Made by a program: the position numbers and the translations under genes. From Candidatus Zixiibacteriota bacterium (GTDB lineage: Bacteria; Zixibacteria; MSB-5A5; JAABVY01), in contig WJIM01000186.1 of the NCBI GenBank assembly GCA_014730285.1, positions 1-6,790 on the forward strand: a stretch of 6,790 bases of DNA, written 5' to 3'. Under the pieces are notes generated by a model. It was not told the DNA's origin, did not search any database, and saw only the letters and a program-made list of their open reading frames with translations. Positions 1 to 6,788 of the stretch are shown piece by piece (position 1 is the first letter of the stretch; each line of letters starts with the position of its first letter).

Positions 1-22
1 ATGTGATATAAAATCTTTACAT

Positions 23-28
23 GGGAGG
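23..28 (+). promoter_or_regulatory. Ribosome binding site that sets the start of the first gene
   Basis: GGGAGG lies four bases before the ATG at 33. An in-frame ATG also occurs at 21, but starting there would translate the Shine-Dalgarno sequence itself (Met-Gly-Gly-Gly) and put a non-basic extension in front of a textbook signal peptide. The ATG at 33, giving MKTARIF, is therefore the better start. Confidence 0.85.
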
Positions 29-32
29 CGGT

Positions 33-2984
33 ATGAAAACCGCAAGGATTTTTATTGTAGCGGCATTGGCGCTTCTGCTGATGGGATCATTAGTATGGGC
101 TGAGCCTTATGACCAAAATAAGGATCAGTCCGCCGACATTGCACAGGATACGGATAAAGACACCTATCTCAATATCAACAACCTGCTTTGCTTCATCTAT
201 AATAACGGCAATTTTGCCTATGACTCTGATATGGTTTTTGGAAAGAACGATGGTCTTTATTATCCTCGAGGCACGGATAAAACCGTTGTATATGCAGCCG
301 GTATTTGGGTTGGCGCTATGGTTAACGGGCAGGTACGTATTACCATAGCAGAGTACGGCACTGAATATGTGCCAGGCAATATGGAGGGCGGACAGCCTGT
401 GCCGGATGGCCCGGAATATAAAGTCTACAAAATAAACCGCGGTGACAATACCCAGACCAATCCGGATTATGCCAACTGGCCCTCGGATCAGGGCGCTCCG
501 ATCGATGGCAGCGGCGATCCATTGATGTACGGCGATCAGATGTGCTGGTCGGTCTTCAATGATGCCGATGCTTCCGCCCACAATAACAATGCCGGAATGA
601 CAGATCCGCTGGGCCTCGAAATCCAGCAGACCTCATTTGCCTATGATCGTCCTGGTGACCTGGGTCGGGTGATCTATCTGAAATACCTGATAATAAATGA
701 GGGTGGAGAAACTTTAAATGATACTTATATCTCGCTCTGGTGCGATCCTGACCTCGGACATGCCGGCGATGACCTGGTAGGGTGCGATACCATACTTTCG
801 CTGGGATACTGCTATAATGAAGCAGGTGGTGATTATGTATATGGAGATAAGGCCCCGGCGGTGGGTTTCGATTTTCTGCAGGGCCCAATAGTCCAGGGAG
901 ATCCGTCTGACAGTGCCATTTATATGGGTGAATGGATTTATGGCTATAGAAATTTGCCTATGGCTTCATTCAATAAATATATCAATGGTACCGATCCTGA
1001 ATCCCCAATCGAAACATACAATTACATGCAGGGTGATTCGATTACAGGCGCGCCATTGGTAAGCCCTGATGGAGATACAACTACCTTCATGCATCCCGGT
1101 GATCCGGTTGCCGGAACAGGCTGGCTTGATGTTGCCGCAGATGACAGGCGTTTTATGATGAGCACCGGGCCATTCGACATGATGCCGGGAGACACACAGG
1201 AGGTAGTCGCAGCAGTTCTTGTGGGGCAGGGCGATAACAGGCTGGAAAGTATAACAAGACTGAAAGAACATGATCAGGCTGTCCAGATGGTATACGATAA
1301 CATGTTTGATCTTCCCCAAAGCCCGATGGTATTTGATGTTTATGGACGCGGTCTGGATGGCGCGGTTGACCTTATCTGGTCCACCGATATGCAGGATTAC
1401 TATCAGGATTATCTCGAGCCCCTGGGTGAATTTTTCGTTTTCGAGGGATTCAATATATATCAAGGTGAGAGTGAATCCGGCCCATGGCATAAAATAGCGA
1501 CGTTTGATATGACAGCTCCAGAATCGCAGATGACATTTGAGGGAGTAGCAGGTGAGTATGTAATCGATTGTAGTAGCGAACCGCCTGAATGCGACTCAGT
1601 CTTGCGACCATGGAATTTCGAGACGATTTATAACTGGGTCGTGAATCCGGAAACGAATCTGCCGGAACTGAAGGTCGTGCAGACCGGGACCGAAGCAGGT
1701 ACGATGAATCACTACTATCTCGATGAGGATATGGTTTTCGGCGGTCCAATTATTAACGAAATGCCCTATTATTTCGCGGTGACAGGATATTTGGTAAACA
1801 TCGAGGATGTTCTGCCGGAGGATTCGGTCTTCGCAGGAATAAACTTCCTCGGCTTTAACGCTGCCACGCTGGAATCTCCGATTGAACCGATAACCATAAT
1901 TCCAAAAAGCAGCCCTTTGACAGAATATACGGATACCGCAGATCATATTGCAGGAAATTCCCAGGGTCTGGTTGCCGTTGAATATGTTGATATGGAAGAA
2001 TTAGTGTCAGGAAATTATGAGGTGAATTTCAATCCGGCCGGGACCTGGAATCTTGAACGAGACGGCTTGAATCTACTTATTAATCAGACGAATCAGAGCG
2101 GCGATTATAATTATGAGATTATCGATGGTATCATGGTGCGGGTGATCGGACCGGAATCCGGAATTGCACTGCCCGCTAGCGATTCCAGCGGCGGAGTTAT
2201 TGAAATCTACAACTCCTCAGGGCTTGTCGATCCACCCGATAATGTTTTCTGGTCCTTGAATTCAACCGGTGATTGGTACATTTCATCTGACCTATCCGGC
2301 AGCAGCGATGAATCTCGTGCCAGATTTGACTGGCGGGGATTGATGGGCGTGGAATCATGGGAGATACGATTCACTTCAACCGGCAGTGAATATTATGACT
2401 GGATAACCGATCAAAAATGGCCGAACCGTGCGCCCTTCGAAGTTTGGCATTATTCCGGAGACAGCCCGACTCCCGATCGTCGAGACTTCTTCTTTATTAT
2501 CGATGATGATGGCTCCGGAGGCTGGAGCTGGGGTGATAGAATTTATATTACGGAAACTGAATATCCGCCTGAACCTCTACCTGAGAATGCAGGCGATGCC
2601 GGTTATGACTGGCCAAACAGTTTCCATCTGGGACGTGTGGTATTCAATGATTATTCAGGTATGTTTGATCATCCGGAGTACGGTACGGTTGCAAGATTCA
2701 ATTCCACAATTCCGAATACTGTGGAAGATATATTTATATTCGAAGTTTCTGAGATGCCTGTTTGCGGCGATATGAATACGGATAACGAAATTAATGTCAC
2801 CGATGCGGTCTATTTAATCAATTACATATTCCTGGAAGGACCGGCGCCGCCTACATTCGAGTCGGCTGATGTCAACTGCGATCTTAAGGTGAATATTACC
2901 GATGTGGTTTATGTAATCATCTACGTATTCCAGGGCGGGCATGAACCGTGCGATATTGACGGCGATGGTTTTCCCGACTGCTGA
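33..2984 (+). CDS. Large exported multidomain protein with C-terminal dockerin-like repeats
   Basis: This is a 983-residue protein of unknown specific function, probably exported to the cell surface or medium. Residues 1-23 form a signal peptide (basic MKTAR, a hydrophobic core, and VWA before E24), with no lipobox cysteine. Residues about 50-290 contain GLYYPRG (74-80), GIWVGAMVNGQVR (90-102), AEYGTEYVPG (106-115), LWCDPDLGHAGDD (235-247) and PAVGFDFLQGP (275-285). I recognise these from large secreted proteins of FCB-group bacteria. A further family-like block, RFMMSTGPFDMMPGDTQEVV, spans 373-392. Residues about 430-500 look like a fibronectin-III-like segment (FEGFNIYQ followed by GPWHKI). 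The middle, to about 905, is probably beta-rich and unassigned. Two Ca2+-loop repeats follow, D913-x-N-x-D-x3-N-x2-D924 and D946-x-N-x-D-x3-N-x2-D957, and the chain ends CDIDGDGFPDC. I see no catalytic motif, LPXTG or typical T9SS C-terminal domain. A terminator follows directly. Product class is fairly sure; function is unknown. Confidence 0.85.
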   Translation: MKTARIFIVAALALLLMGSLVWAEPYDQNKDQSADIAQDTDKDTYLNINNLLCFIYNNGNFAYDSDMVFGKNDGLYYPRGTDKTVVYAAGIWVGAMVNGQVRITIAEYGTEYVPGNMEGGQPVPDGPEYKVYKINRGDNTQTNPDYANWPSDQGAPIDGSGDPLMYGDQMCWSVFNDADASAHNNNAGMTDPLGLEIQQTSFAYDRPGDLGRVIYLKYLIINEGGETLNDTYISLWCDPDLGHAGDDLVGCDTILSLGYCYNEAGGDYVYGDKAPAVGFDFLQGPIVQGDPSDSAIYMGEWIYGYRNLPMASFNKYINGTDPESPIETYNYMQGDSITGAPLVSPDGDTTTFMHPGDPVAGTGWLDVAADDRRFMMSTGPFDMMPGDTQEVVAAVLVGQGDNRLESITRLKEHDQAVQMVYDNMFDLPQSPMVFDVYGRGLDGAVDLIWSTDMQDYYQDYLEPLGEFFVFEGFNIYQGESESGPWHKIATFDMTAPESQMTFEGVAGEYVIDCSSEPPECDSVLRPWNFETIYNWVVNPETNLPELKVVQTGTEAGTMNHYYLDEDMVFGGPIINEMPYYFAVTGYLVNIEDVLPEDSVFAGINFLGFNAATLESPIEPITIIPKSSPLTEYTDTADHIAGNSQGLVAVEYVDMEELVSGNYEVNFNPAGTWNLERDGLNLLINQTNQSGDYNYEIIDGIMVRVIGPESGIALPASDSSGGVIEIYNSSGLVDPPDNVFWSLNSTGDWYISSDLSGSSDESRARFDWRGLMGVESWEIRFTSTGSEYYDWITDQKWPNRAPFEVWHYSGDSPTPDRRDFFFIIDDDGSGGWSWGDRIYITETEYPPEPLPENAGDAGYDWPNSFHLGRVVFNDYSGMFDHPEYGTVARFNSTIPNTVEDIFIFEVSEMPVCGDMNTDNEINVTDAVYLINYIFLEGPAPPTFESADVNCDLKVNITDVVYVIIYVFQGGHEPCDIDGDGFPDC
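2769..2903 (+). other. Dockerin-like Ca2+-binding repeat pair, first protein
   Basis: The region encodes two loops 33 residues apart, each with the pattern D-x-N-x-D-x3-N-x2-D (residues 913-924 and 946-957). Each is followed by a hydrophobic helix-like stretch (AVYLINYIF and VVYVIIYVF). This is the layout of type I dockerins, in which the loop coordinates Ca2+ and the helix contacts cohesin. The second helix has Ile where the first has the usual Asn of INY. By analogy it is an anchoring or assembly module; the partner is not in the window. Confidence 0.8.
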
Positions 2985-3004
2985 TCCAAGATGTATGCTT
3001 ATTG

Positions 3005-3033
3005 AAAAAGCCCCGCTAAATGCGGGGCTTTTT
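3005..3033 (+). terminator. Intrinsic (rho-independent) terminator after the first gene
   Basis: The arms 3005-3016 (AAAAAGCCCCGC) and 3022-3033 (GCGGGGCTTTTT) are perfectly complementary over 12 bp around the loop TAAAT. The seven-bp GC core (GCCCCGC) is followed by five T on the + strand. The first stem base is 20 bases after the stop codon of the large secreted protein gene. The A-tract on the left makes it potentially active in both directions, but the only gene it clearly serves is the upstream one. It makes the second secreted protein gene a separate transcription unit. Confidence 0.92.
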
Positions 3034-3083
3034 ATATTTGTTAATGTTTTCTAAAGAAGTCTATGGAAACAAAATCATTTCGT

Positions 3084-3114
3084 ATTGTGTTTATTAAGCC
3101 AATAATTAGCTTTG
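3084..3114 (+). promoter_or_regulatory. Candidate Bacteroidetes-like promoter for the second secreted protein gene
   Basis: ATTG at 3084-3087 is followed by 19 bases and then TAGCTTTG at 3107-3114, an exact fit to the TAnnTTTG -7 element known from Bacteroidetes, with a -33-like TTG at suitable spacing. It would start transcription near 3121, giving a leader of about 40 bases before the ATG at 3163. The gene needs its own promoter because a terminator lies upstream. Both elements are short and the gap is AT-rich, so a chance match is quite possible. Whether this organism uses that promoter class is unknown. Confidence 0.3.
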
Positions 3115-3151
3115 TAACAGAAGTTGCCAAGCCTATTTTAAAGATCTAACT

Positions 3152-3156
3152 AAGGA
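3152..3156 (+). promoter_or_regulatory. Ribosome binding site of the second secreted protein gene
   Basis: AAGGA lies six bases before the ATG at 3163, an ordinary Shine-Dalgarno arrangement. It supports that ATG, which opens a good signal peptide. Confidence 0.75.
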
Positions 3157-3162
3157 TGCCTT

Positions 3163-3996
3163 ATGCTGGTTGAACGCGTTCGTAAGGTTGCATTTGTAGT
3201 ATCCCTGCTTGTGACTGCTTTTTTCCTGCCGCAAATTATCAATGCTTTTTCCTCCGGACCGCCGGATGGAAAAACCGGAGCGCCGGGCGAGGGATTGTGC
3301 TCCGATTGTCATGCAAATAGCAGCGGCGGCGACGGTTCGCTAAGCCTTAGCGGAGCGCCGTCAGAATATGCATTCGATCAAACTTATACCCTGACCGTTA
3401 CAATCGAGGATCCCGAACAGCAGCGCTGGGGATTCGAGCTTACGGCATCCGATCCGTTCAATGACGCTGCCGGTGAATTCACGATTACAGACGGCATTAA
3501 TACACAATTGTCGGATAATTCTTCGCCTATGAAAGATTATGTCAAGCAGACCCTGGATGGCACATTTTTTGGTTCTGTCGACGGTCCTGTTAGCTGGAGT
3601 TTTGACTGGAGAGCGCCGTCCACCGATGTCGGTGAAATCACTTTTTATCTGGCTGGCAATGCCGCCAACGGCGATTTTACAAGTGTGGGAGATTTCGTCT
3701 ATTCCACTGCGGTATCATCCCCGCCTCCTGCACCCGAGTGTGTAGGAATATGCGGTGATGCCAATGACGATCAGGCCGTGAATGTTTCCGATGCGGTTTG
3801 GATAATTAACTTCGTCTTCATAGGCGGCGACCCGCCTCAGCCTGTTCTGGCCTGTGGGGATGCCAATGATGATGCGGCGGTTAATGTTTCTGACGCGGTC
3901 TGGGTCATCAATTATGTCTTTATCGGGGGAGCAGCCCCCGGAACATGCAGTCCCGGATCATGGGATACAATAGATTGCTGTAGTTTTGCACCTTAA
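3163..3996 (+). CDS. Exported CxxCH protein with Reeler/choice-of-anchor-V-like domain and dockerin-like repeats
   Basis: This is a 277-residue exported protein. Residues 1-28 form a signal peptide (basic start MLVERVRK, a hydrophobic core, and INA before F29). The mature N-terminus runs FSSGPPDGKTGAPGEG and then C46-S-D-C49-H50, a c-type haem attachment motif. This is the characteristic opening of bacterial choice-of-anchor-V / Reeler-like proteins. Residues about 55-188 form the likely beta-sandwich, with family hallmarks RWGFELTA, DYVKQTLDGTF, WSFDWRAP and GNAANGDF followed by GDFVYSTA. A proline-rich linker (SSPPPAPE) leads to two dockerin-like repeats at residues 197-222 and 231-256, then a Cys-containing tail (GTCSPG and DCCSFAP). 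If the haem motif is used, the protein would be matured in the periplasm by a cytochrome c system. A single CxxCH does not prove haem binding. The role is unknown; it is probably surface or extracellular. It faces rarA tail to tail. Confidence 0.85.
   Translation: MLVERVRKVAFVVSLLVTAFFLPQIINAFSSGPPDGKTGAPGEGLCSDCHANSSGGDGSLSLSGAPSEYAFDQTYTLTVTIEDPEQQRWGFELTASDPFNDAAGEFTITDGINTQLSDNSSPMKDYVKQTLDGTFFGSVDGPVSWSFDWRAPSTDVGEITFYLAGNAANGDFTSVGDFVYSTAVSSPPPAPECVGICGDANDDQAVNVSDAVWIINFVFIGGDPPQPVLACGDANDDAAVNVSDAVWVINYVFIGGAAPGTCSPGSWDTIDCCSFAP
3751..3930 (+). repeat. Two in-frame dockerin-like repeats, second protein
   Basis: Copies at 3751-3828 and 3853-3930 have a pitch of 102 bases (34 residues). 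Each encodes CGDANDD, three variable or small residues, then NVSDAVW, two residues, and N(F/Y)VFIGG. By hand alignment 23 of 26 residues are identical, while 20 of 78 bases differ. Of those differences, 16 are at third codon positions. The Ca2+ loop residues D199, N201, D203, N207, D210 and their equivalents D233, N235, D237, N241, D244 are all kept. Confidence 0.85.
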
Positions 3997-4034
3997 GGAA
4001 TTGAGGGTGATATAAGCATCGAGAAATAAAGCTA

Positions 4035-5381
4035 TTAATCGTCCTGGCCTTTTTTTCCGAGTTCCTTTTTCTTCTTTTGCCACCAGGCCATACGTTCGGC
4101 GATCTTCTTCTCGAAGCCCATGTTCGAGGGTGTGTAGAATTTTCTGCCCGTCAGTCTCTCCGGCAGATATTCCTGATCCACGAAAGCATCGTCATAATCA
4201 TGAGCGTATTTATAATCCCTGCCGTAGCCCAGGTCCTTCATCAGTCCGGTGGGAGCATTACGGATATGCAACGGCACCGGCTCGGAAGGATTATCTTTTA
4301 CGGCTCGCTTAACAGCATTAAATGCGGCATAAATCTTATTCGACTTCGGAGCGGTTGCAAGGTAAACCACACATTCAGCCAGCGCCAGATCGCCCTCGGG
4401 CGAGCCCAGGAAATGATACGTCTCTTTTGCATTCAGGGCAATTGTCAGGGCATTCGGATCGGCCACGCCGACATCCTCCACAGCCATTCGGACCAGACGA
4501 CGCGCCAGATACATAGGATCCTCGCCCGATTCCAGCATCCTCGCCAGCCAATAAAGGGAAGCATCGACATCAGAGCCGCGTACCGATTTATGCAAAGCTG
4601 AAATCAGATTATAGTGCTCTTCGCCGGATTTATCGTAGAGCATGGTCTTTTTTTGCAGGATTTTCCCCACCGCTTCCATATTAATCTCAGCGCCCTTTTC
4701 GCTGAAATGCGCCGTAATCATCTCCAGGTAAGAAAGCCCCCGGCGCGCATCCCCGTCAGAAATAGATGCCAGATAATCAAGGACATCGTCAGGGATTTGG
4801 TTTGGATAATCTCCCAGCCCGCGCTCTTTATCCGCGAGAGCGCGTTTTAGCAGCTTCTTTATATCTCCCCCAGTAAGCATATTGAGTGTGAAAACCGTGC
4901 AGCGGGAAAGCAGGGGGCTTATGATTTCGAATGACGGATTCTCAGTTGTGGCGCCAATTAATATAATCACGCCTTTCTCGACATGCGGCAGAAAGAAATC
5001 CTGCTGGGCTTTATTGAAGCGATGGATTTCGTCCACGAACAAAATAGCCTGCTTATTATAATGCTGCCATTCTTTTTCCGCTTCATTCACTACAAGCCGG
5101 GCGTCCTTGATTCCCGAGGTCACCGCTGAGAAGAAGATAAAACGGGTTTCCACGGTTTTCGCGATTACTGTTGCGATCGTAGTTTTTCCCGAGCCTGGCG
5201 GCCCCCATAGAATCATCGAGGGAATCTGGCGGCTTTCTATTGCGACTTTGAGAGGAGCGCCCTCACCCAATAAATGATTCTGCCCCAGGACTTCGGAGAT
5301 ATTCCGGGGACGCATTTTGTCCGCGAGAGGTCGCGGCTGGCCGGAGGAAATGCCGGTCTTGTCGTCTTCAAATAATTCCAT
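4035..5381 (-). CDS. rarA: Replication-associated recombination protein A (RarA/MgsA), AAA+ ATPase
   Basis: This is a cytoplasmic AAA+ ATPase of the RarA/MgsA/WRNIP1 family, which acts at stalled replication forks and, in E. coli, binds SSB. Visible motifs are Walker A GPPGSGKT (60-67), Walker B ILFVDE (113-118) followed by HRFNKAQQD, sensor 1 IGATTENPSF (142-151), arginine finger in LLSR (R160), and a sensor-2-like GDARR (210-214). The C-terminal tetramerisation region is recognisable from LISALHKSVRGSD and NAPTGLMKDLGYG, and it ends in a Lys-rich tail. I start it at the ATG at 5381 (448 residues, close to the 447 of E. coli RarA). A TTG at 5402 is in frame but has no Shine-Dalgarno. The ATG has a weak GGAA five bases upstream. 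The gene lies 61 bases after hemW on the same strand, probably in one transcript. All key ATPase residues are intact. Confidence 0.95.
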   Translation of the reverse strand: MELFEDDKTGISSGQPRPLADKMRPRNISEVLGQNHLLGEGAPLKVAIESRQIPSMILWGPPGSGKTTIATVIAKTVETRFIFFSAVTSGIKDARLVVNEAEKEWQHYNKQAILFVDEIHRFNKAQQDFFLPHVEKGVIILIGATTENPSFEIISPLLSRCTVFTLNMLTGGDIKKLLKRALADKERGLGDYPNQIPDDVLDYLASISDGDARRGLSYLEMITAHFSEKGAEINMEAVGKILQKKTMLYDKSGEEHYNLISALHKSVRGSDVDASLYWLARMLESGEDPMYLARRLVRMAVEDVGVADPNALTIALNAKETYHFLGSPEGDLALAECVVYLATAPKSNKIYAAFNAVKRAVKDNPSEPVPLHIRNAPTGLMKDLGYGRDYKYAHDYDDAFVDQEYLPERLTGRKFYTPSNMGFEKKIAERMAWWQKKKKELGKKGQDD

Positions 5382-5442
5382 AACCGTTCCAATAAAACTC
5401 AAATAAATATTATTTCAACAGGAAAACCATCATTTCTGAAAT

Positions 5443-6576
5443 CTAAATCAACTGAGCAATTATCTCATCCGCAACCATTGCGCCATCCAGTGTCAAACGC
5501 AGCCGCTTGCCGGAAATCTCAGCCAGACCGCTTTTAATAAGTCCGTTAACAATCGGCTTCTTCATGTTCATTAAATCGACGCCCGAAATCTTCCGATATT
5601 CATCCAATTCAATCCCCTCATCCAGCCGCAGGCTCAACATCATATATTCCTCCGCTTTTCTTTCCGGGGACAGCCTTTCCTCCGAGTTACGAGGAAGTCT
5701 TTCGGTGTTGAGATAATCGGCATACTTCTTCAGGTCAGGATAATTAGCCCATCTGGTTCTCTTATACAATGAATGTGCCGAGGGACCGAATCCCAGATAA
5801 TCTCCCATTTTCCAGTATACCAGGTTATGCCGGCATTCATAACCGGGACGGGCAAAATTGGAAAGCTCGTATTGACGATATCCGGCGTTTTTGATCATGA
5901 CGATCGCTTCACGAAACATCTCGGCCTGAGTATCATCGCTTAGAGCCGCAATTACCCCGGAATTCAGCATGTTGTGTAATTCCGTAAGCGGTTCATAAGT
6001 CAGGCAGTAGAGTGAGATATGCGACGGTTTAAGCTCGATTGCGGATTCAAGCGATTCCCTTAATTGCGTAATGGTCTGGTTTGGGATAGCGAAGATCAGG
6101 TCGATGGAGAAGTTTGTGAATCCGGATTCTTTGATTAGTTCTATCGAGTTCAGGCTTTGGTTGGCATTATGACGCCGCTTCAGAAATTGAAGTACCTTGT
6201 CATCGAACGACTGCACGCCAAGTGAAATGCGGTTTATCCCAAAGTCTTTATAGTTATTAAGCTTATCGAGGTCGACATCGTCCGGATTCATTTCAATCGT
6301 TATTTCTTTCAGGTCATCTGCGGGAGAGGTAAAACTGGAAATTATCGCCCGCAACAACTTTCCGATATTCTCATCAGCGAAAAAGGAGGGAGTGCCTCCC
6401 CCGAGATATAGTGTATGCGCCCTGAAATCGCTGTATTTTCGGGCAGTCAGCTCTATCTCTCTCAACAGGCTTTCAACGATTCTGCCTTCCAGATCGGGAT
6501 TGGTCTGGGAGTAGAAATCGCAGTAAATGCAGCGTGATTTACAGATCGGAAGATGGATATATATTCCTGAATACAT
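5443..6576 (-). CDS. hemW: HemW-type radical SAM protein (haem chaperone, formerly 'oxygen-independent coproporphyrinogen III oxidase-like')
   Basis: This is a 377-residue radical SAM protein of the HemN/HemW superfamily. The cluster motif C12-x3-C16-x2-C19 sits in YIHLPICKSRCIYCDF. The residue two after C19 is Phe (CDF), where true HemN has a fourth Cys (CxC); this favours HemW, a haem-binding chaperone, over coproporphyrinogen dehydrogenase. Further family motifs are GGGTPS (59-64, SAM site), EMNPDD (95-100), SLGVQSF (118-124), RRH (134-136), SIDLIFAIPNQT (157-168), then YELSNFARPGYECRHN, GFGPSAHS and a C-terminal winged-helix-like segment ending LRLTLDGAMVADEI. The length matches HemW (E. 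coli 378). I chose the ATG at 6576 because family members begin just before the YIH motif. The in-frame GTG at 6627 would add 17 residues and also lacks a Shine-Dalgarno. No convincing ribosome binding site is seen for either start. First gene of the probable hemW-rarA unit. Confidence 0.94.
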   Translation of the reverse strand: MYSGIYIHLPICKSRCIYCDFYSQTNPDLEGRIVESLLREIELTARKYSDFRAHTLYLGGGTPSFFADENIGKLLRAIISSFTSPADDLKEITIEMNPDDVDLDKLNNYKDFGINRISLGVQSFDDKVLQFLKRRHNANQSLNSIELIKESGFTNFSIDLIFAIPNQTITQLRESLESAIELKPSHISLYCLTYEPLTELHNMLNSGVIAALSDDTQAEMFREAIVMIKNAGYRQYELSNFARPGYECRHNLVYWKMGDYLGFGPSAHSLYKRTRWANYPDLKKYADYLNTERLPRNSEERLSPERKAEEYMMLSLRLDEGIELDEYRKISGVDLMNMKKPIVNGLIKSGLAEISGKRLRLTLDGAMVADEIIAQLI

Positions 6577-6761
6577 GGTTTCTAATTTACGCAAGAAATT
6601 TATAAATTCAAATCCAATTAATCGCACTAATATTTTAATAAAATTACCCTAAAACAAATTACGCCTCTTTGGAGATGAAAATAACTGTCGATACATGAAA
6701 TAGGGGATTGTGCAATTCGAAGTATCAGCGCTTCCCGAAAAAATAAAATTTACTCTGGTGG

Positions 6762-6788
6762 TAAGCATTTAACATTATATAATGCTTA
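6762..6788. repeat. Nested AT-rich palindromes near the right edge
   Basis: TAAGCATT (6762-6769) and AATGCTTA (6781-6788) are perfect 8-bp inverted arms around 11 bases. Overlapping them is a perfect 12-bp palindrome, CATTATATAATG (6773-6784), which contains TATAAT on both strands. It could be an operator or a -10 region for hemW or for a gene beyond the edge. AT-richness makes such palindromes easy to find by chance. The rest of 6577-6790 shows no open reading frame of useful length and no clear promoter. Confidence 0.35.

Noticed and set aside
90..581. A 163-codon open frame on the - strand near the left edge
   Set aside because: It mirrors the family-conserved N-terminal region of the large secreted protein, and its Ile/Arg/His-rich product is typical of a complementary frame.
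966..1490. A 174-codon open frame on the - strand inside the large secreted protein gene
   Set aside because: It is fully antisense to a gene with clear signal peptide and dockerin motifs, shows no recognisable domain, and its composition is what the complementary frame of that gene would give.
33..2984. A cellulosomal enzyme
   Set aside because: A dockerin-like end alone is not evidence of a glycoside hydrolase. No catalytic domain motif is visible, and non-cellulosomal dockerins are common in this kind of bacterium.
3005..3033. A riboswitch or small RNA in the gap between the two secreted protein genes
   Set aside because: The only strong structure is a simple perfect hairpin with a T-tract just after a stop codon, which is fully explained as a terminator.
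4077..4601. A 174-codon open frame on the + strand opposite rarA
   Set aside because: It is antisense to strongly conserved RarA sequence, with no domain and no ribosome binding site that I can see; a shadow frame.
5443..6576. Calling this gene hemN (oxygen-independent coproporphyrinogen III dehydrogenase)
   Set aside because: The fourth cysteine position of HemN (CxxxCxxCxC) is Phe here, and the length is that of HemW, not the roughly 450-residue HemN.
6577..6627. GTG start at 6627 giving hemW a 17-residue extension
   Set aside because: There is no Shine-Dalgarno before the GTG, and HemW proteins normally begin a few residues before the YIH(L/I)P motif, which fits the ATG at 6576.
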